From assembly GCF_024112395.2 (NCBI RefSeq), contig NZ_CP078013.2:496001-560000 (forward strand): a stretch of DNA of 64,000 bases, read 5' to 3'. Under the pieces are notes generated by a model, which saw only the letters and a program-made list of their open reading frames with translations, ran no database searches and was not told the origin of the DNA. This DNA comes from Pseudomonas pergaminensis. GTDB taxonomy: Bacteria; Pseudomonadota; Gammaproteobacteria; Pseudomonadales; Pseudomonadaceae. The first letter of the stretch is position 1; each line of letters starts with the position of its first letter. Positions 44,248-52,738 of the stretch are shown piece by piece. A program made the translations under genes and the position numbers.

Positions 44248-45686
44248 TGCGTTTGTCCGAGCTGAAAAGCGCCGGCCGCACGCCGGACTTGCCCCTGACC
44301 CTGACGCTGGCCGATGCGGCGGGCCCTGGCCAGTTGCAACTGCTGAGCCTGTTGCGCGTGTTGCCGGGCGAGCGGTACGTGGGCGCGGGCGTCTGGCGCG
44401 GCCGTCCGGTATTGGCCAAGTTACTGGTGGGCAGCAAGGCCGCGCGGCACTTTCAGCGTGAACTCAGCGGCGTGCGCTTGCTGGCCGAGCAAGGCCTGAC
44501 CACACCGTTGTTGCTGGCCGATGGCTTGCAGGAAGGCGAGGGCGGTTGGTTGCTGTTCGAATTCATCGAGGGCGCCGAAAGCCTGGCGGATGCCTGGCAG
44601 GCCGTCGAAGGGTTGCCGCCGTTGGCGGACGAACAAACCGCAGTGCTGGCCGAAGCGCTGGGCGCAATTGCGCAGATGCACACCAAGGGGCTTTGGCAGG
44701 AAGACCTGCACCTGGACAATCTGCTGCGTCAGGACGGCAAGCTTTACCTGATCGATGGCGCCGGGATCCGCGCCGAAGAGGCGGGCAAGCCGCTGTCGCG
44801 CAACCGTGTGCTGGAAAACCTCGGGGTGTTTTTCGCCCAATTGCCAAAAAATCTCGCGCCGTTCACCGAAGAGCTGCTGGTTTATTACCTGCTTGCCAAT
44901 GGCGAGCACGCCCTGCCGCTGGAAGCTTTGGAGAAACAGGTGCGCAAAGTCAGCGCCTGGCGTCTCCGGGACTTCCTGAACAAGGTCGGTCGCGAATGCA
45001 CGCTGTTCAGCGTGGTGCGAGGCGCCTTCGCCTTGCGCGCGATTCGTCGCGAAGAAGAAGCGGCGATGCTGCCCGTGCTGGAGCAGGCCGATACGCTGCT
45101 GGACCAGGGGCATTTGTACAAGACCGGTGGCGCCGCCAGCGTGGCCAAGGTTGAAGTGGCCGGTCGGCCATTGGTGATCAAGCGCTACAACATCAAAGGC
45201 TTCGCCCACTGGCTCAAGCGCTTCTGGCGCCCGAGCCGAGCCTGGCATTCCTGGCGCGAAGGCAACCGCTTGGCCTTCCTCGGCATCGCCACGCCCAAAC
45301 CGCTGGCCGTGCTGGAAAAGCGCTTCCTGTGGCTGCGCGGCCGCGCGTACCTGATCACCGAATACCTGCCTGGCCCGGACATCATCGAACGCTTCGCGCC
45401 GTACGTTGAAAACGGCGACGCCCCGGAAAACGAACTGCTGGCGCTGGATCACCTGTTTGCCGAACTGATCCGCGAGCGCATCAGCCATGGCGACTTCAAG
45501 GGGCATAACCTGTTCTGGGACAAGGACCGCTGGTCCCTCATCGACCTGGACGCGATGTGCCAACACACCTCCACCGCCAGCTTCGCCCCGGCGTACGCCA
45601 AGGACCGTGCACGGTTCATGCGTAACTGGCCATCGGAGAGTGCGTTGTACAAACTCATCGATCAGCGCTTGCCAGCTCAGGTCTGA
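44244..45686 (+). CDS. Tandem double-kinase-fold protein of the LPS core operon
   Basis: A 480-residue protein that appears to hold two kinase-like modules in a row. In the first (to about residue 220) a Lys lies in V-L-A-K-L-L, followed by a catalytic-type loop Q-E-D-L-H-L-D-N-L-L and Y-L-I-D-G-A-G. In the second (about 285-480) a Lys lies in L-V-I-K-R-Y, followed by S-H-G-D-F-K-G-H-N-L and L-I-D-L-D-A. Both sets look intact. It is the last gene of the core operon, overlapping the previous one by 4 bases. P. aeruginosa has a counterpart at this place (PA5006 from memory) annotated only as kinase-like. Substrate unknown. Confidence 0.85.
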   Translation: MMRLSELKSAGRTPDLPLTLTLADAAGPGQLQLLSLLRVLPGERYVGAGVWRGRPVLAKLLVGSKAARHFQRELSGVRLLAEQGLTTPLLLADGLQEGEGGWLLFEFIEGAESLADAWQAVEGLPPLADEQTAVLAEALGAIAQMHTKGLWQEDLHLDNLLRQDGKLYLIDGAGIRAEEAGKPLSRNRVLENLGVFFAQLPKNLAPFTEELLVYYLLANGEHALPLEALEKQVRKVSAWRLRDFLNKVGRECTLFSVVRGAFALRAIRREEEAAMLPVLEQADTLLDQGHLYKTGGAASVAKVEVAGRPLVIKRYNIKGFAHWLKRFWRPSRAWHSWREGNRLAFLGIATPKPLAVLEKRFLWLRGRAYLITEYLPGPDIIERFAPYVENGDAPENELLALDHLFAELIRERISHGDFKGHNLFWDKDRWSLIDLDAMCQHTSTASFAPAYAKDRARFMRNWPSESALYKLIDQRLPAQV

Positions 45687-45696
45687 TCGCGGTCAA

Positions 45697-45788
45697 AATG
45701 TGGGAGCGGGCTTGCCCGCGAATAGGGTGTGTCAGTTAGTGCATTTGTTGCTGACCTAACGCATTCGCAGGCAAGCCAGCTCCCACAT
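45697..45788. repeat. Hybrid REP-type palindrome pair
   Basis: The left arm is the GCGGGCTTGCCCGCGAAT class (as at 11329), whereas the right arm is complementary to the GCTGGCTTGCCTGCGAAT class (as at 3189 and 15791). The outermost GTGGGAGC/GCTCCCAC still pair. It lies between the core operon and the TonB receptor, whose stop is 17 bases away. Confidence 0.85.
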
Positions 45789-45804
45789 GAGCCTTGTGGT
45801 GGTT

Positions 45805-47892
45805 TTAGAATTGGTACTCGGCGCCAGCACCGGCGTACCACGAGCGGCCAGGAGCGGCTTCGTAGTAACGGTTGTTGCCGTCGCCGACGATCACCGAGCC
45901 GACGTATTGGCGGTCGAGCAAGTTGTCTAGGCGCAGGGTCTGGTGGAAGGTCCAGTGTTCGACTTTCTGCTCAAAACGTGCGCGCCAGTTGAAGACGCTG
46001 TAGGCCGGCGCGGCACGCTGGCTGTTGGTGTCTTCGACATAGACCTTGCTGCGGTACAGGCCTTCGATGGCGGTGCTGACCCAGTCGCGGGGTTTCCAGT
46101 TGAGCTCGGCGAACAGCGTGGTTTGCGGTACGCCGGGCAGGTAATTGCCCTTGTCGACGGCGGTGCTGCCGCCGCTGACGAAGTCGCTGTCGTAGGTGGC
46201 TTGCAGGCGGGTGTAGGCGAGGTTGGCGGTCCACTGTTCGCTGAGTTGGCTTTCGACGCCCAGTTCGAAGCCGCGACGCAGGGTGCGACCGGCATTCTGG
46301 TAGCTGGTGCGACCGCCCAGGGATTGATAGACCACCAGTTCATCCTCGGTGGTTATCTGGAAGACCGCCGCGTTGATGCGTGTGTTGTTGAGCTGGGCCT
46401 TCAAGCCCACCTCGTACTGGGTGCTTTCGGAAGGCTTGAGACCGAAGTTGAAGCCCTCGATGCTGCCCGGTGCGTAGGCCAATTCCGCCTGGGTCGGTGT
46501 TTCGAAGCCTTTGCCGGCACTGACATAACCATGCAGCTGCGGGGTGAACGCATACATCACGCTCATCGACGGCGTGTTTTTTTGATAGGTCTTGTTGCCG
46601 CTGGAATCGCCGTTGCTGAGGAATTGGTCGTCGACGTCCAGCTCCATGGTGCTGTGGCGGACCCCGGCTTGCAGGGTCCAGCGATCGAGGGCCCAGTTGG
46701 CCTGGATATAGGGGTCGAGGCTGCGGGCGGTGTCGATTTCATCACGGCGTAGTTGGCCTTTCACGCCGAGGGTGTTGCCACTGTAGTTCTGGTAACCGTG
46801 GCGACTGTCCTCGCTCTGGTCGAAGTCCAGGCCGGTGATGATCATCAGCTCGCCCGGTGCACTTTCGATGGGCTGCATCCAGCGCACGCTGCCGCCGTAG
46901 AACTTGCGGTCGAATTGCACCACGCCGCCGCCGCGTTCGTTGGCCGGGGTGCCTCTGGGGATCGACAGGTACTGAATCACACTCCGCCGCCCTGTATACG
47001 CATTCACCTGCAACGTCGCATCACCGATGTAACGTTCGTAATTCATCCCCAATTGCTGATGGTCGATACTTTTTCGCGTGTTGTACGTCAGTGCATTGGC
47101 GCTTACCGAGCGCGGATCGGCCTTGTACGCCGCCCACGTCTGCCCCAGCGGATCCTGCGTGCCGTTTTGCTCCAGGCTGCTGTAGATCAGTGCCAGCTTG
47201 CTGTCGTCATCCGGCTGCACGTTGAGCTTGGCAAAGGTTTGGTCGCGGCGCGCGCTGCTGTGGTCGCGGTAGCCGTTGGTGTCCATGCGCGAGGCGTCGA
47301 GCACGAAGCCTGCGCCATTCGCTGCGCCCTCGGCGGTCAGGTGGTTCTTGTTCAAGCCGTCGCTGCCCACCAGGGTTTCGGCGCCAATGCGCGGCGGGCC
47401 TTCGCCGTCGCGGGAGAACATCTGGATCACGCCGCCAGCATTGCTGCCATACAAGGTGGCCGCAGGACCGCGCAGCACTTCGATGCGCTCGGCGGTGTCG
47501 AGGTTGAAGGTGGCAGCCTGGCCTTGGCCGTCCGGGGTGCTCGCAGGGATGCCGTCGGCAATCAATTTGAGACCGCGCACACCAAAGGCCGAGCGGGCGC
47601 CGAAGCCGCGGGAAGAAATCTGTAGGTCTTGGGCGTAGTTCTGGCGGTTCTGCACCACCAGACCCGGCACGCGGGCCAGCGCCTCGGAGGCATTGATGCC
47701 CAGTTGGCCATCGCTGATCTGCTCCCGGCTGATGCCGTCCACCGAGTAGGGCAGGTCGAACGTCGGGCTGGCGTTGCGCGAGCCGGTGACCACGCTGGGG
47801 TCGAGCACCAGTGGTGCGTCCTCGGCGCGGGCAGCATCGCTCAAGGCGAAAAGGCCGGGCATCAGCAGGGTGAAGCGAGTGAGGGTTTTCAT
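45805..47892 (-). CDS. TonB-dependent outer-membrane receptor
   Basis: A 695-residue outer-membrane importer. The N-terminus has a signal peptide (cut after A-R-A). The plug domain contains the I-S-S-R-G-F-G-A-R-S-A-F-G-V-R-G core and V-L-R-G-P-A-A-T-L-Y-G-S-N-A-G-G-V-I. A 22-strand barrel follows, ending in aromatic F (A-E-Y-Q-F) as required for BAM insertion. The start is ATG 47892; TTG at 47904 is possible. There is no N-terminal signalling domain and no sigma/anti-sigma pair beside it, and no siderophore genes. It is on the opposite strand to the LPS genes around it. Substrate unknown. Confidence 0.93.
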   Translation of the reverse strand: MKTLTRFTLLMPGLFALSDAARAEDAPLVLDPSVVTGSRNASPTFDLPYSVDGISREQISDGQLGINASEALARVPGLVVQNRQNYAQDLQISSRGFGARSAFGVRGLKLIADGIPASTPDGQGQAATFNLDTAERIEVLRGPAATLYGSNAGGVIQMFSRDGEGPPRIGAETLVGSDGLNKNHLTAEGAANGAGFVLDASRMDTNGYRDHSSARRDQTFAKLNVQPDDDSKLALIYSSLEQNGTQDPLGQTWAAYKADPRSVSANALTYNTRKSIDHQQLGMNYERYIGDATLQVNAYTGRRSVIQYLSIPRGTPANERGGGVVQFDRKFYGGSVRWMQPIESAPGELMIITGLDFDQSEDSRHGYQNYSGNTLGVKGQLRRDEIDTARSLDPYIQANWALDRWTLQAGVRHSTMELDVDDQFLSNGDSSGNKTYQKNTPSMSVMYAFTPQLHGYVSAGKGFETPTQAELAYAPGSIEGFNFGLKPSESTQYEVGLKAQLNNTRINAAVFQITTEDELVVYQSLGGRTSYQNAGRTLRRGFELGVESQLSEQWTANLAYTRLQATYDSDFVSGGSTAVDKGNYLPGVPQTTLFAELNWKPRDWVSTAIEGLYRSKVYVEDTNSQRAAPAYSVFNWRARFEQKVEHWTFHQTLRLDNLLDRQYVGSVIVGDGNNRYYEAAPGRSWYAGAGAEYQF

Positions 47893-48064
47893 GGGGTCAG
47901 CCAAAATCTATGGCGCATAGGACGTAAACGCGCAAAAGAGCGCGAGTTTAGTGGTTCGGGCAGTTTTTTCCATTTCGGATATTTCCCACAGGGGGCATCG
48001 GTGTCGGGGGCTGGGGTACCCAACATGGCGCTGCTAGCATCGCAGACCACTCGGAGGGCTGTGC

Positions 48065-48400
48065 ATGACGTTGAAAATGACTGCTGCAATGAGCGCCGCA
48101 TGCGTTGTATTGAGTGGCTGTGGAACGTTGAATACGGTATTACGTGATGATATGGCCGCTACCCGTGAACTGCGCAAGCAAAAGACCTATTGCCAGGCCA
48201 TACCTCGCGTCTACAGCGGCGCTGCATTCGGCTTCTGCCTTCTGAACGCGCCGCCGGACTTCACGGGCGTGCTTGTGCCGTGGGTGCTGGTGGACATCAC
48301 CGCCTCAAGCGTTGCTGATACCGTCGTGCTGCCCTATACGATCTACCGGCAGACTGCCGATGGCAACATAGGCATTTATTGGCGGCCAGGCCGCTCCTGA
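48065..48400 (+). CDS. YceK/YidQ-like lipoprotein (first of a tandem pair)
   Basis: A 111-residue predicted lipoprotein: the lipobox L-S-G-C places the lipidated cysteine at residue 19, followed by G-T-L-N-T-V. The body has the YceK/YidQ (DUF1375-like) pattern R-V-Y-S-G-x-x-F-G-F-C and ends D-T-V-V-L-P-Y-T-I-Y-R-Q. GGAGG lies 7 bases before ATG. The next gene is a paralogue with the same order of motifs, 71 bases on. Function unknown; probably outer or inner membrane leaflet facing the periplasm. Confidence 0.85.
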   Translation: MTLKMTAAMSAACVVLSGCGTLNTVLRDDMAATRELRKQKTYCQAIPRVYSGAAFGFCLLNAPPDFTGVLVPWVLVDITASSVADTVVLPYTIYRQTADGNIGIYWRPGRS

Positions 48401-48471
48401 CGAGTGCCTGAACAGTGTAAACATGACGTAAGTCGCGGCGCTTTAAGTCTTTGGGATAGTAGGAGTTAGCT

Positions 48472-48828
48472 GTGAGTCGTAGTTGCAAGGCCATGTTCAT
48501 GTCTGCCCTGCTGCTGGTTTCCGGTTGCGGCACAATCAACACCGTGTTTCGCCCGGACGTTGTAACCAGCCAGAACCTCAAGGACTCCCGTAGCCATTGC
48601 GAAAGCGTACCGCGTATCTACAGCGGCATGATCTACGGCTTTTGTACGCTCAATGGCGAGCCCAGGGCTGGAAAAAGCCTGAAGGACCAAACGCTGACGG
48701 ACCATGCGGGCAACGCCCTCCCGATCGTCGCCATCGAGTTCGTTGCCTCCGGCGTACTGGACACACTGGTGCTGCCCTACACGATCTACCGACAGAACAA
48801 GGACGGCAGCATTGAGATCTTCCGCTAG
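48472..48828 (+). CDS. YceK/YidQ-like lipoprotein (second of a tandem pair)
   Basis: A 118-residue paralogue of the gene before it. The start is GTG 48472 with AGGAG 6 bases upstream. Lipidated Cys19 (V-S-G-C-G-T-I-N-T-V-F-R), then R-I-Y-S-G-M-I-Y-G-F-C and D-T-L-V-L-P-Y-T-I-Y-R-Q. Between these conserved ends the middle has diverged, so the duplication is not recent. Confidence 0.85.
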   Translation: MSRSCKAMFMSALLLVSGCGTINTVFRPDVVTSQNLKDSRSHCESVPRIYSGMIYGFCTLNGEPRAGKSLKDQTLTDHAGNALPIVAIEFVASGVLDTLVLPYTIYRQNKDGSIEIFR

Positions 48829-48873
48829 TTCCGCTCGCCGTTTGCCGCTAACAGCTTTGCCCTGCTTTTAAGC

Positions 48874-48970
48874 TATAATCCCGCCCTTTAGCTGTTTCCT
48901 GCCCAGGCAGGAGGCACACTTTTTTCAGGCGCAACCCGCCTGCATGCAGACTAAAAGAGGCTAGACCCCT
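48874..48970 (+). promoter_or_regulatory. Promoter and structured leader of the carbamoyltransferase gene
   Basis: A perfect -10 hexamer TATAAT lies at 48874-48879, without an obvious -35. The transcribed leader then holds two hairpins, CCTGCC-CA-GGCAGG (48899-48912) and CAGGCG-CAACC-CGCCTG (about 48928-48944), the first followed within 8 bases by a T6 run, before the GTG start at 48971. Confidence 0.5.
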
Positions 48971-50728
48971 GTGGCATTGACGATTCTTGGCCTGTCCGGC
49001 GCCCTTAGCCATGATCCTTCCGCAGCCTTGTATATCGACGGCAAGCTGATCGCGGCCGCCGAAGAAGAGCGCTTCGTACGCGACAAACATGCAAAGAACC
49101 GCATGCCCTACGAATCGGCGAAGTTCTGCCTGGAACAGGCCGGCATCAAGCCTTCCGACGTTGACGTGGTGGCGATCCCGTTCGCCCCGATCAGCCTGTT
49201 CGGCGAGGCCCGCTGGCACTACGCCAAGCGTTACTGGTATGCCCCGGACCGCGCCCTCGACGCGATCCTGATGGGCAACCGTCGCTACAAGCGTTATCGC
49301 AACAAGATCGTCTGGTGCCTGGAACAACTGGGCTTCGACCCGAAGAAAATCAAGATCGAGCCGGTGGAGCACCACCTGGCCCACGCGTCCAGTGCCTACC
49401 ACTGCTCCGGCTTCCAGGAGAAAACCGCGATCCTCGGCATCGACGGTAAAGGCGAGTACGCCACCACGTTCTTCGGCTATGGCGAGAACGGCAAGATCCA
49501 CAAGATCAAGGAATTCTACGACCCGGACTCCCTGGGCGGCCTGTACGGCGCGATCACCGAGTTCCTCGGTTTCGAGATGCTCGACGGTGAGTTCAAGGTC
49601 ATGGGCATGGCGCCGTATGGCGATGCCAGCAAGTACGATTTCTCGCGTCTGGCCTCGTTTGAGAACGGCGAGCTGGTGATCAACACCGACTACGCCAACG
49701 TCATCGGCCTGCGCCGTTATAAAGAAAAGGGCAAGGGGTTCTACTTCTCGCCAAAACTGATCGAGTGGCTGGGGCCGAAGCGCGAAGGTGATATCGCCGA
49801 CGAGCCGTACATCCATTACGCCGCCAGTATGCAGGCACTGTTCGAGAAGCTGGCCCTGCAGATGATCGACCACTACCTGGGCGACATCCTGAAAGACACC
49901 GGCAAGCTGGCCTTCGCCGGCGGTTGCGCGCTGAACGTCAAGCTGAACCAGAAAATCATCGCCCGTGACGACGTGAAGGAGCTGTTCGTGCAGCCCGCGT
50001 CCGGCGATGCCGGCACTGCCGTGGGGGCGGCGGCCTATGTGTCCCACGCCCGTGGTGTACCGGTCGAGAAGATGGAACACGTCTACCTCGGCCCGTCCTA
50101 CAGCAACGAAGACGTGATTGCCGCGTGCGCCAAACACGAGAGCAAGCCGAACTGGCGCAAGATCGAAAACATGCCCCAGCGCATCGCCAAGATCATGGTC
50201 GACGGCAACCCGGTGGCCTGGTTCCAGGGCCGCATGGAGTTTGGTCCGCGTGCCCTGGGCGGTCGTTCGATCATCGGTTGCCCGAGCGCCACTGGCGTGG
50301 CTGACCGTATCAACCACCAGATCAAGTTCCGCGAGCGCTGGAGGCCTTTCTGCCCGTCGATGCTCGACACCGTGGCTCCGCAGATGATCAAGGTCGACCA
50401 CCCGGCGCCGTTCATGACCTTCACCTTTGAAGTGGCCGAAGAGTGGAAAACCCGCGTGCCGGAAGTGGTCCATGAAGATGGCACCTCCCGTGCCCAGGTG
50501 CTCAAGCGCGAATACAACCCGCGCTACTACGACATGATGAAGGAACTGGAAGTCCTCACCGGCAACGGCGTGTCCCTGAACACCTCGCTCAACCGTCGCG
50601 GCGAAGCGATGATCTGCTCGCCGACCGACGCGCTGAACATGTTCTTCGGCTCCGACCTGCAGTATCTGATCATGGAAGACATCCTGGTCGTCAAAGACGG
50701 CGTGGACCCTTATGACGCGCTCGGCTGA
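48971..50728 (+). CDS. Carbamoyltransferase (NodU/CmcH family), LPS core locus
   Basis: A 585-residue O-carbamoyltransferase. The opening L-G-L-S-G-A-L-S-H-D-P-S-A-A-L and E-E-E-R-F, the V-E-H-H-L-A-H-A-S-S-A-Y metal-site block near residue 135 and the C-terminal carbamoyl-phosphate domain F-G-P-R-A-L-G-G-R-S-I are present. The start is GTG 48971 (M-A-L-T-I-L-G-L-S). In P. aeruginosa the gene at this place (PA5005; wapO in some papers, from memory) is thought to add the 7-O-carbamoyl group on heptose II. It overlaps the next gene by 17 bases. Confidence 0.92.
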   Translation: MALTILGLSGALSHDPSAALYIDGKLIAAAEEERFVRDKHAKNRMPYESAKFCLEQAGIKPSDVDVVAIPFAPISLFGEARWHYAKRYWYAPDRALDAILMGNRRYKRYRNKIVWCLEQLGFDPKKIKIEPVEHHLAHASSAYHCSGFQEKTAILGIDGKGEYATTFFGYGENGKIHKIKEFYDPDSLGGLYGAITEFLGFEMLDGEFKVMGMAPYGDASKYDFSRLASFENGELVINTDYANVIGLRRYKEKGKGFYFSPKLIEWLGPKREGDIADEPYIHYAASMQALFEKLALQMIDHYLGDILKDTGKLAFAGGCALNVKLNQKIIARDDVKELFVQPASGDAGTAVGAAAYVSHARGVPVEKMEHVYLGPSYSNEDVIAACAKHESKPNWRKIENMPQRIAKIMVDGNPVAWFQGRMEFGPRALGGRSIIGCPSATGVADRINHQIKFRERWRPFCPSMLDTVAPQMIKVDHPAPFMTFTFEVAEEWKTRVPEVVHEDGTSRAQVLKREYNPRYYDMMKELEVLTGNGVSLNTSLNRRGEAMICSPTDALNMFFGSDLQYLIMEDILVVKDGVDPYDALG

Positions 50729-51842
50729 CCGCCACGTCCTGCAGTTCTGTCATAGCTATGACGGACCGTTCCTGGACTGCGCGCGACAGTACGCCAGTTT
50801 GTTCGCAGGGTCTGGCTACAAGGTGACGACGGTGTTCCTTACCGGGGTCGCCGACCCCGAGGTGGCCGCCGGTTGTGCCAGCGATGAAGTGCTGTTCATG
50901 GCGTACAGCTCCAAGGCCGTTCGCGGCCTGAAGCTGTCGGCCATTGCCGAGCTGCGCAAGATCGCGGCATCGCGCAACTTCAGTTTTTGCATTGCCCATC
51001 GTTTCAAGCCTATCTACGTGGCCTTGCTGGCCACGCGGTTGCCGGTGATCGGTGTGCATCACGCCTTTGGCGATTATCAGCGCCGCAGCCGCAAGCTGTT
51101 TGCCGGGTTATTCCGCAAGCGCCTGAGTTTGCTGGGCGTGTCTGACGCGGTGCGTGACGACATGCGCCGCTGCCTCCCGGCCTGGCCGGCTGCACGCATC
51201 CAGACCTTGTACAACCGCATTGATGTCGACGCGCTGCAAGCCATGCAGGTGCCGGTGGATGACGCGCGTGATGCCCTGGGGCTGTCGCCGGACGAATGGG
51301 TGGTCGGCAATGTCGGCCGCCTGCACCCGGACAAGGACCAAGCCACGCTGCTCAAGGGCTTTGCCCTGGCGCTGCCGCACCTGCCGGAGGACAGCCGATT
51401 GGCGATCCTCGGCACCGGCCGCCTGGAACAGGACCTCAAGGAACTGGCCCGTGAATTGGGGATTGCCGACAAGGTACTGTTCCTTGGCCAGGTACCGGAT
51501 GCGCGTCGGTATTTCCGCGCGTTCGATGTGTTTGCGTTGAGTTCCGACCATGAGCCGTTCGGCATGGTGCTGCTGGAGGCCATGGCCGCTGGCGTGCCGT
51601 TGCTGGCCACGGCATGTGGTGGGGCGAAGGAAGTGGTCGAGGGCGTGGGTATCCTGTTTCCCTTGGGCGATGCCGAACACCTGGCCCAAGGGTTGCGACA
51701 CCTGGCCGCGATGGATCAGCACCAGCAACGGCAGTGTGCCGAGATGATGCTGGAACGCCTGCATGCGCGCTTTTCGGATCAGGCGGTACGCGACACCTTT
51801 TGGCAACTGCCGCACGTTATTGAACTGACCGCGGGGGCTTGA
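50712..51842 (+). CDS. GT4 glycosyltransferase (WapH position)
   Basis: A 376-residue retaining glycosyltransferase. The C-terminal half shows N-V-G-R-L-H-P-D-K-D-Q-A-T-L-L-K and the E-x7-E motif in H-E-P-F-G-M-V-L-L-E-A, typical of GT4. It overlaps the carbamoyltransferase end by 17 bases and the next ATG by one, so it belongs to the same operon. By position it corresponds to P. aeruginosa wapH (PA5004 from memory), a core glucosyltransferase. Confidence 0.88.
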   Translation: MTRSADRHVLQFCHSYDGPFLDCARQYASLFAGSGYKVTTVFLTGVADPEVAAGCASDEVLFMAYSSKAVRGLKLSAIAELRKIAASRNFSFCIAHRFKPIYVALLATRLPVIGVHHAFGDYQRRSRKLFAGLFRKRLSLLGVSDAVRDDMRRCLPAWPAARIQTLYNRIDVDALQAMQVPVDDARDALGLSPDEWVVGNVGRLHPDKDQATLLKGFALALPHLPEDSRLAILGTGRLEQDLKELARELGIADKVLFLGQVPDARRYFRAFDVFALSSDHEPFGMVLLEAMAAGVPLLATACGGAKEVVEGVGILFPLGDAEHLAQGLRHLAAMDQHQQRQCAEMMLERLHARFSDQAVRDTFWQLPHVIELTAGA

Positions 51843-52738
51843 TGCTCAATCGATTCCAAGGCTGGCGCGAGCGGGGCTGGTCCGTCGTGGATGCGCCTGC
51901 CTACAACGACGCCTGGCAGCGTTTTGGTGGCAGCGTCGCCACCCACCCGCAGGTGATCGAGCGCCTGGCGGGGCTCGCCGAGATCCCGGTGCGTTACCTG
52001 GCCTGGGAGCAGGGCGGCGAGCTTCAGGCATGCATCGCGACCTGGGGACGAGACCTGGCCCTGTCCAAGGATGTGCTCAAGCAACGCGGCAAAAAAGGTT
52101 TGTTCGACCTGGGCAACGCCGAGCTGATCCTGCCGGCTGCTGCCGATGCCAAGGCGCCGCTGCGCCAGCGTGCACGCTACCTGTCGGTGTTGAACGAAGG
52201 CCGTTTCAGTGGCCTCAAGCCCCAGGCTGAGCAACTGGCCATGGCGCGTACACCGGAAGAACTGTCGAAGAAATTCCGCTACAACCAACGCCGTGAACTG
52301 CGTTTGCTGGAAGAGGCGGGGGGCGTCGTGCGGCCGGTGAGTGAATTTTCCAGCGAGGAACTGGCGGCGATCTACTGCGATTTGTTCCTGCGTCGCTGGG
52401 GTTTTGTCGCCACGGGAGCTGAGCGTATGGCGCAAGTGATCGAGCTGTTGCGCGAGTGGCTGATAGGCTCGGTGATTTTTCTCAACGATGCGCCGATTGC
52501 CGTCCAACTGGTGTACCGGGTTGAATCGCCCGAGTGGATCAGCGTGGAGTACGTCAACGGTGGCGTGGACCCTGAAACTCGCGCGTTCAGCCCAGGCAGT
52601 GTGCTGAGTTTCTTGAACACCCAGAGTGCCTGGGAACAGGCGCGCGAGGCCGGCAAGCCGCTGCGCTTCTCCTTCGGTCGCGCCGACCGGGAGTACAAGG
52701 ACCGGTGGTGCAACCCCGTACCGGTGCTGAGCGTATGA
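51842..52738 (+). CDS. Mig-14-like protein (GNAT-fold acyltransferase-like)
   Basis: A 298-residue protein resembling Salmonella/Pseudomonas Mig-14, linked to resistance to antimicrobial peptides. It looks like a FemAB/GNAT-type acyltransferase fold: K-F-R-Y-N-Q-R-R-E-L-R near residue 145, the L-F-L-R-R-W-G-F turn near 185 and the C-terminal F-S-F-G-R-A-D-R-E-Y-K-D-R-W motif. There is no signal peptide. I start at ATG 51842 (TTG at 51839 is an alternative). Overlaps with both neighbours place it in the surface-glycan operon. The chemical reaction is not established. Confidence 0.82.
   Translation: MLNRFQGWRERGWSVVDAPAYNDAWQRFGGSVATHPQVIERLAGLAEIPVRYLAWEQGGELQACIATWGRDLALSKDVLKQRGKKGLFDLGNAELILPAAADAKAPLRQRARYLSVLNEGRFSGLKPQAEQLAMARTPEELSKKFRYNQRRELRLLEEAGGVVRPVSEFSSEELAAIYCDLFLRRWGFVATGAERMAQVIELLREWLIGSVIFLNDAPIAVQLVYRVESPEWISVEYVNGGVDPETRAFSPGSVLSFLNTQSAWEQAREAGKPLRFSFGRADREYKDRWCNPVPVLSV

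Noticed and set aside
48848..50473. A 541-residue open frame opposite the carbamoyltransferase
   Set aside because: Antisense shadow; the plus-strand carbamoyltransferase has all family motifs.
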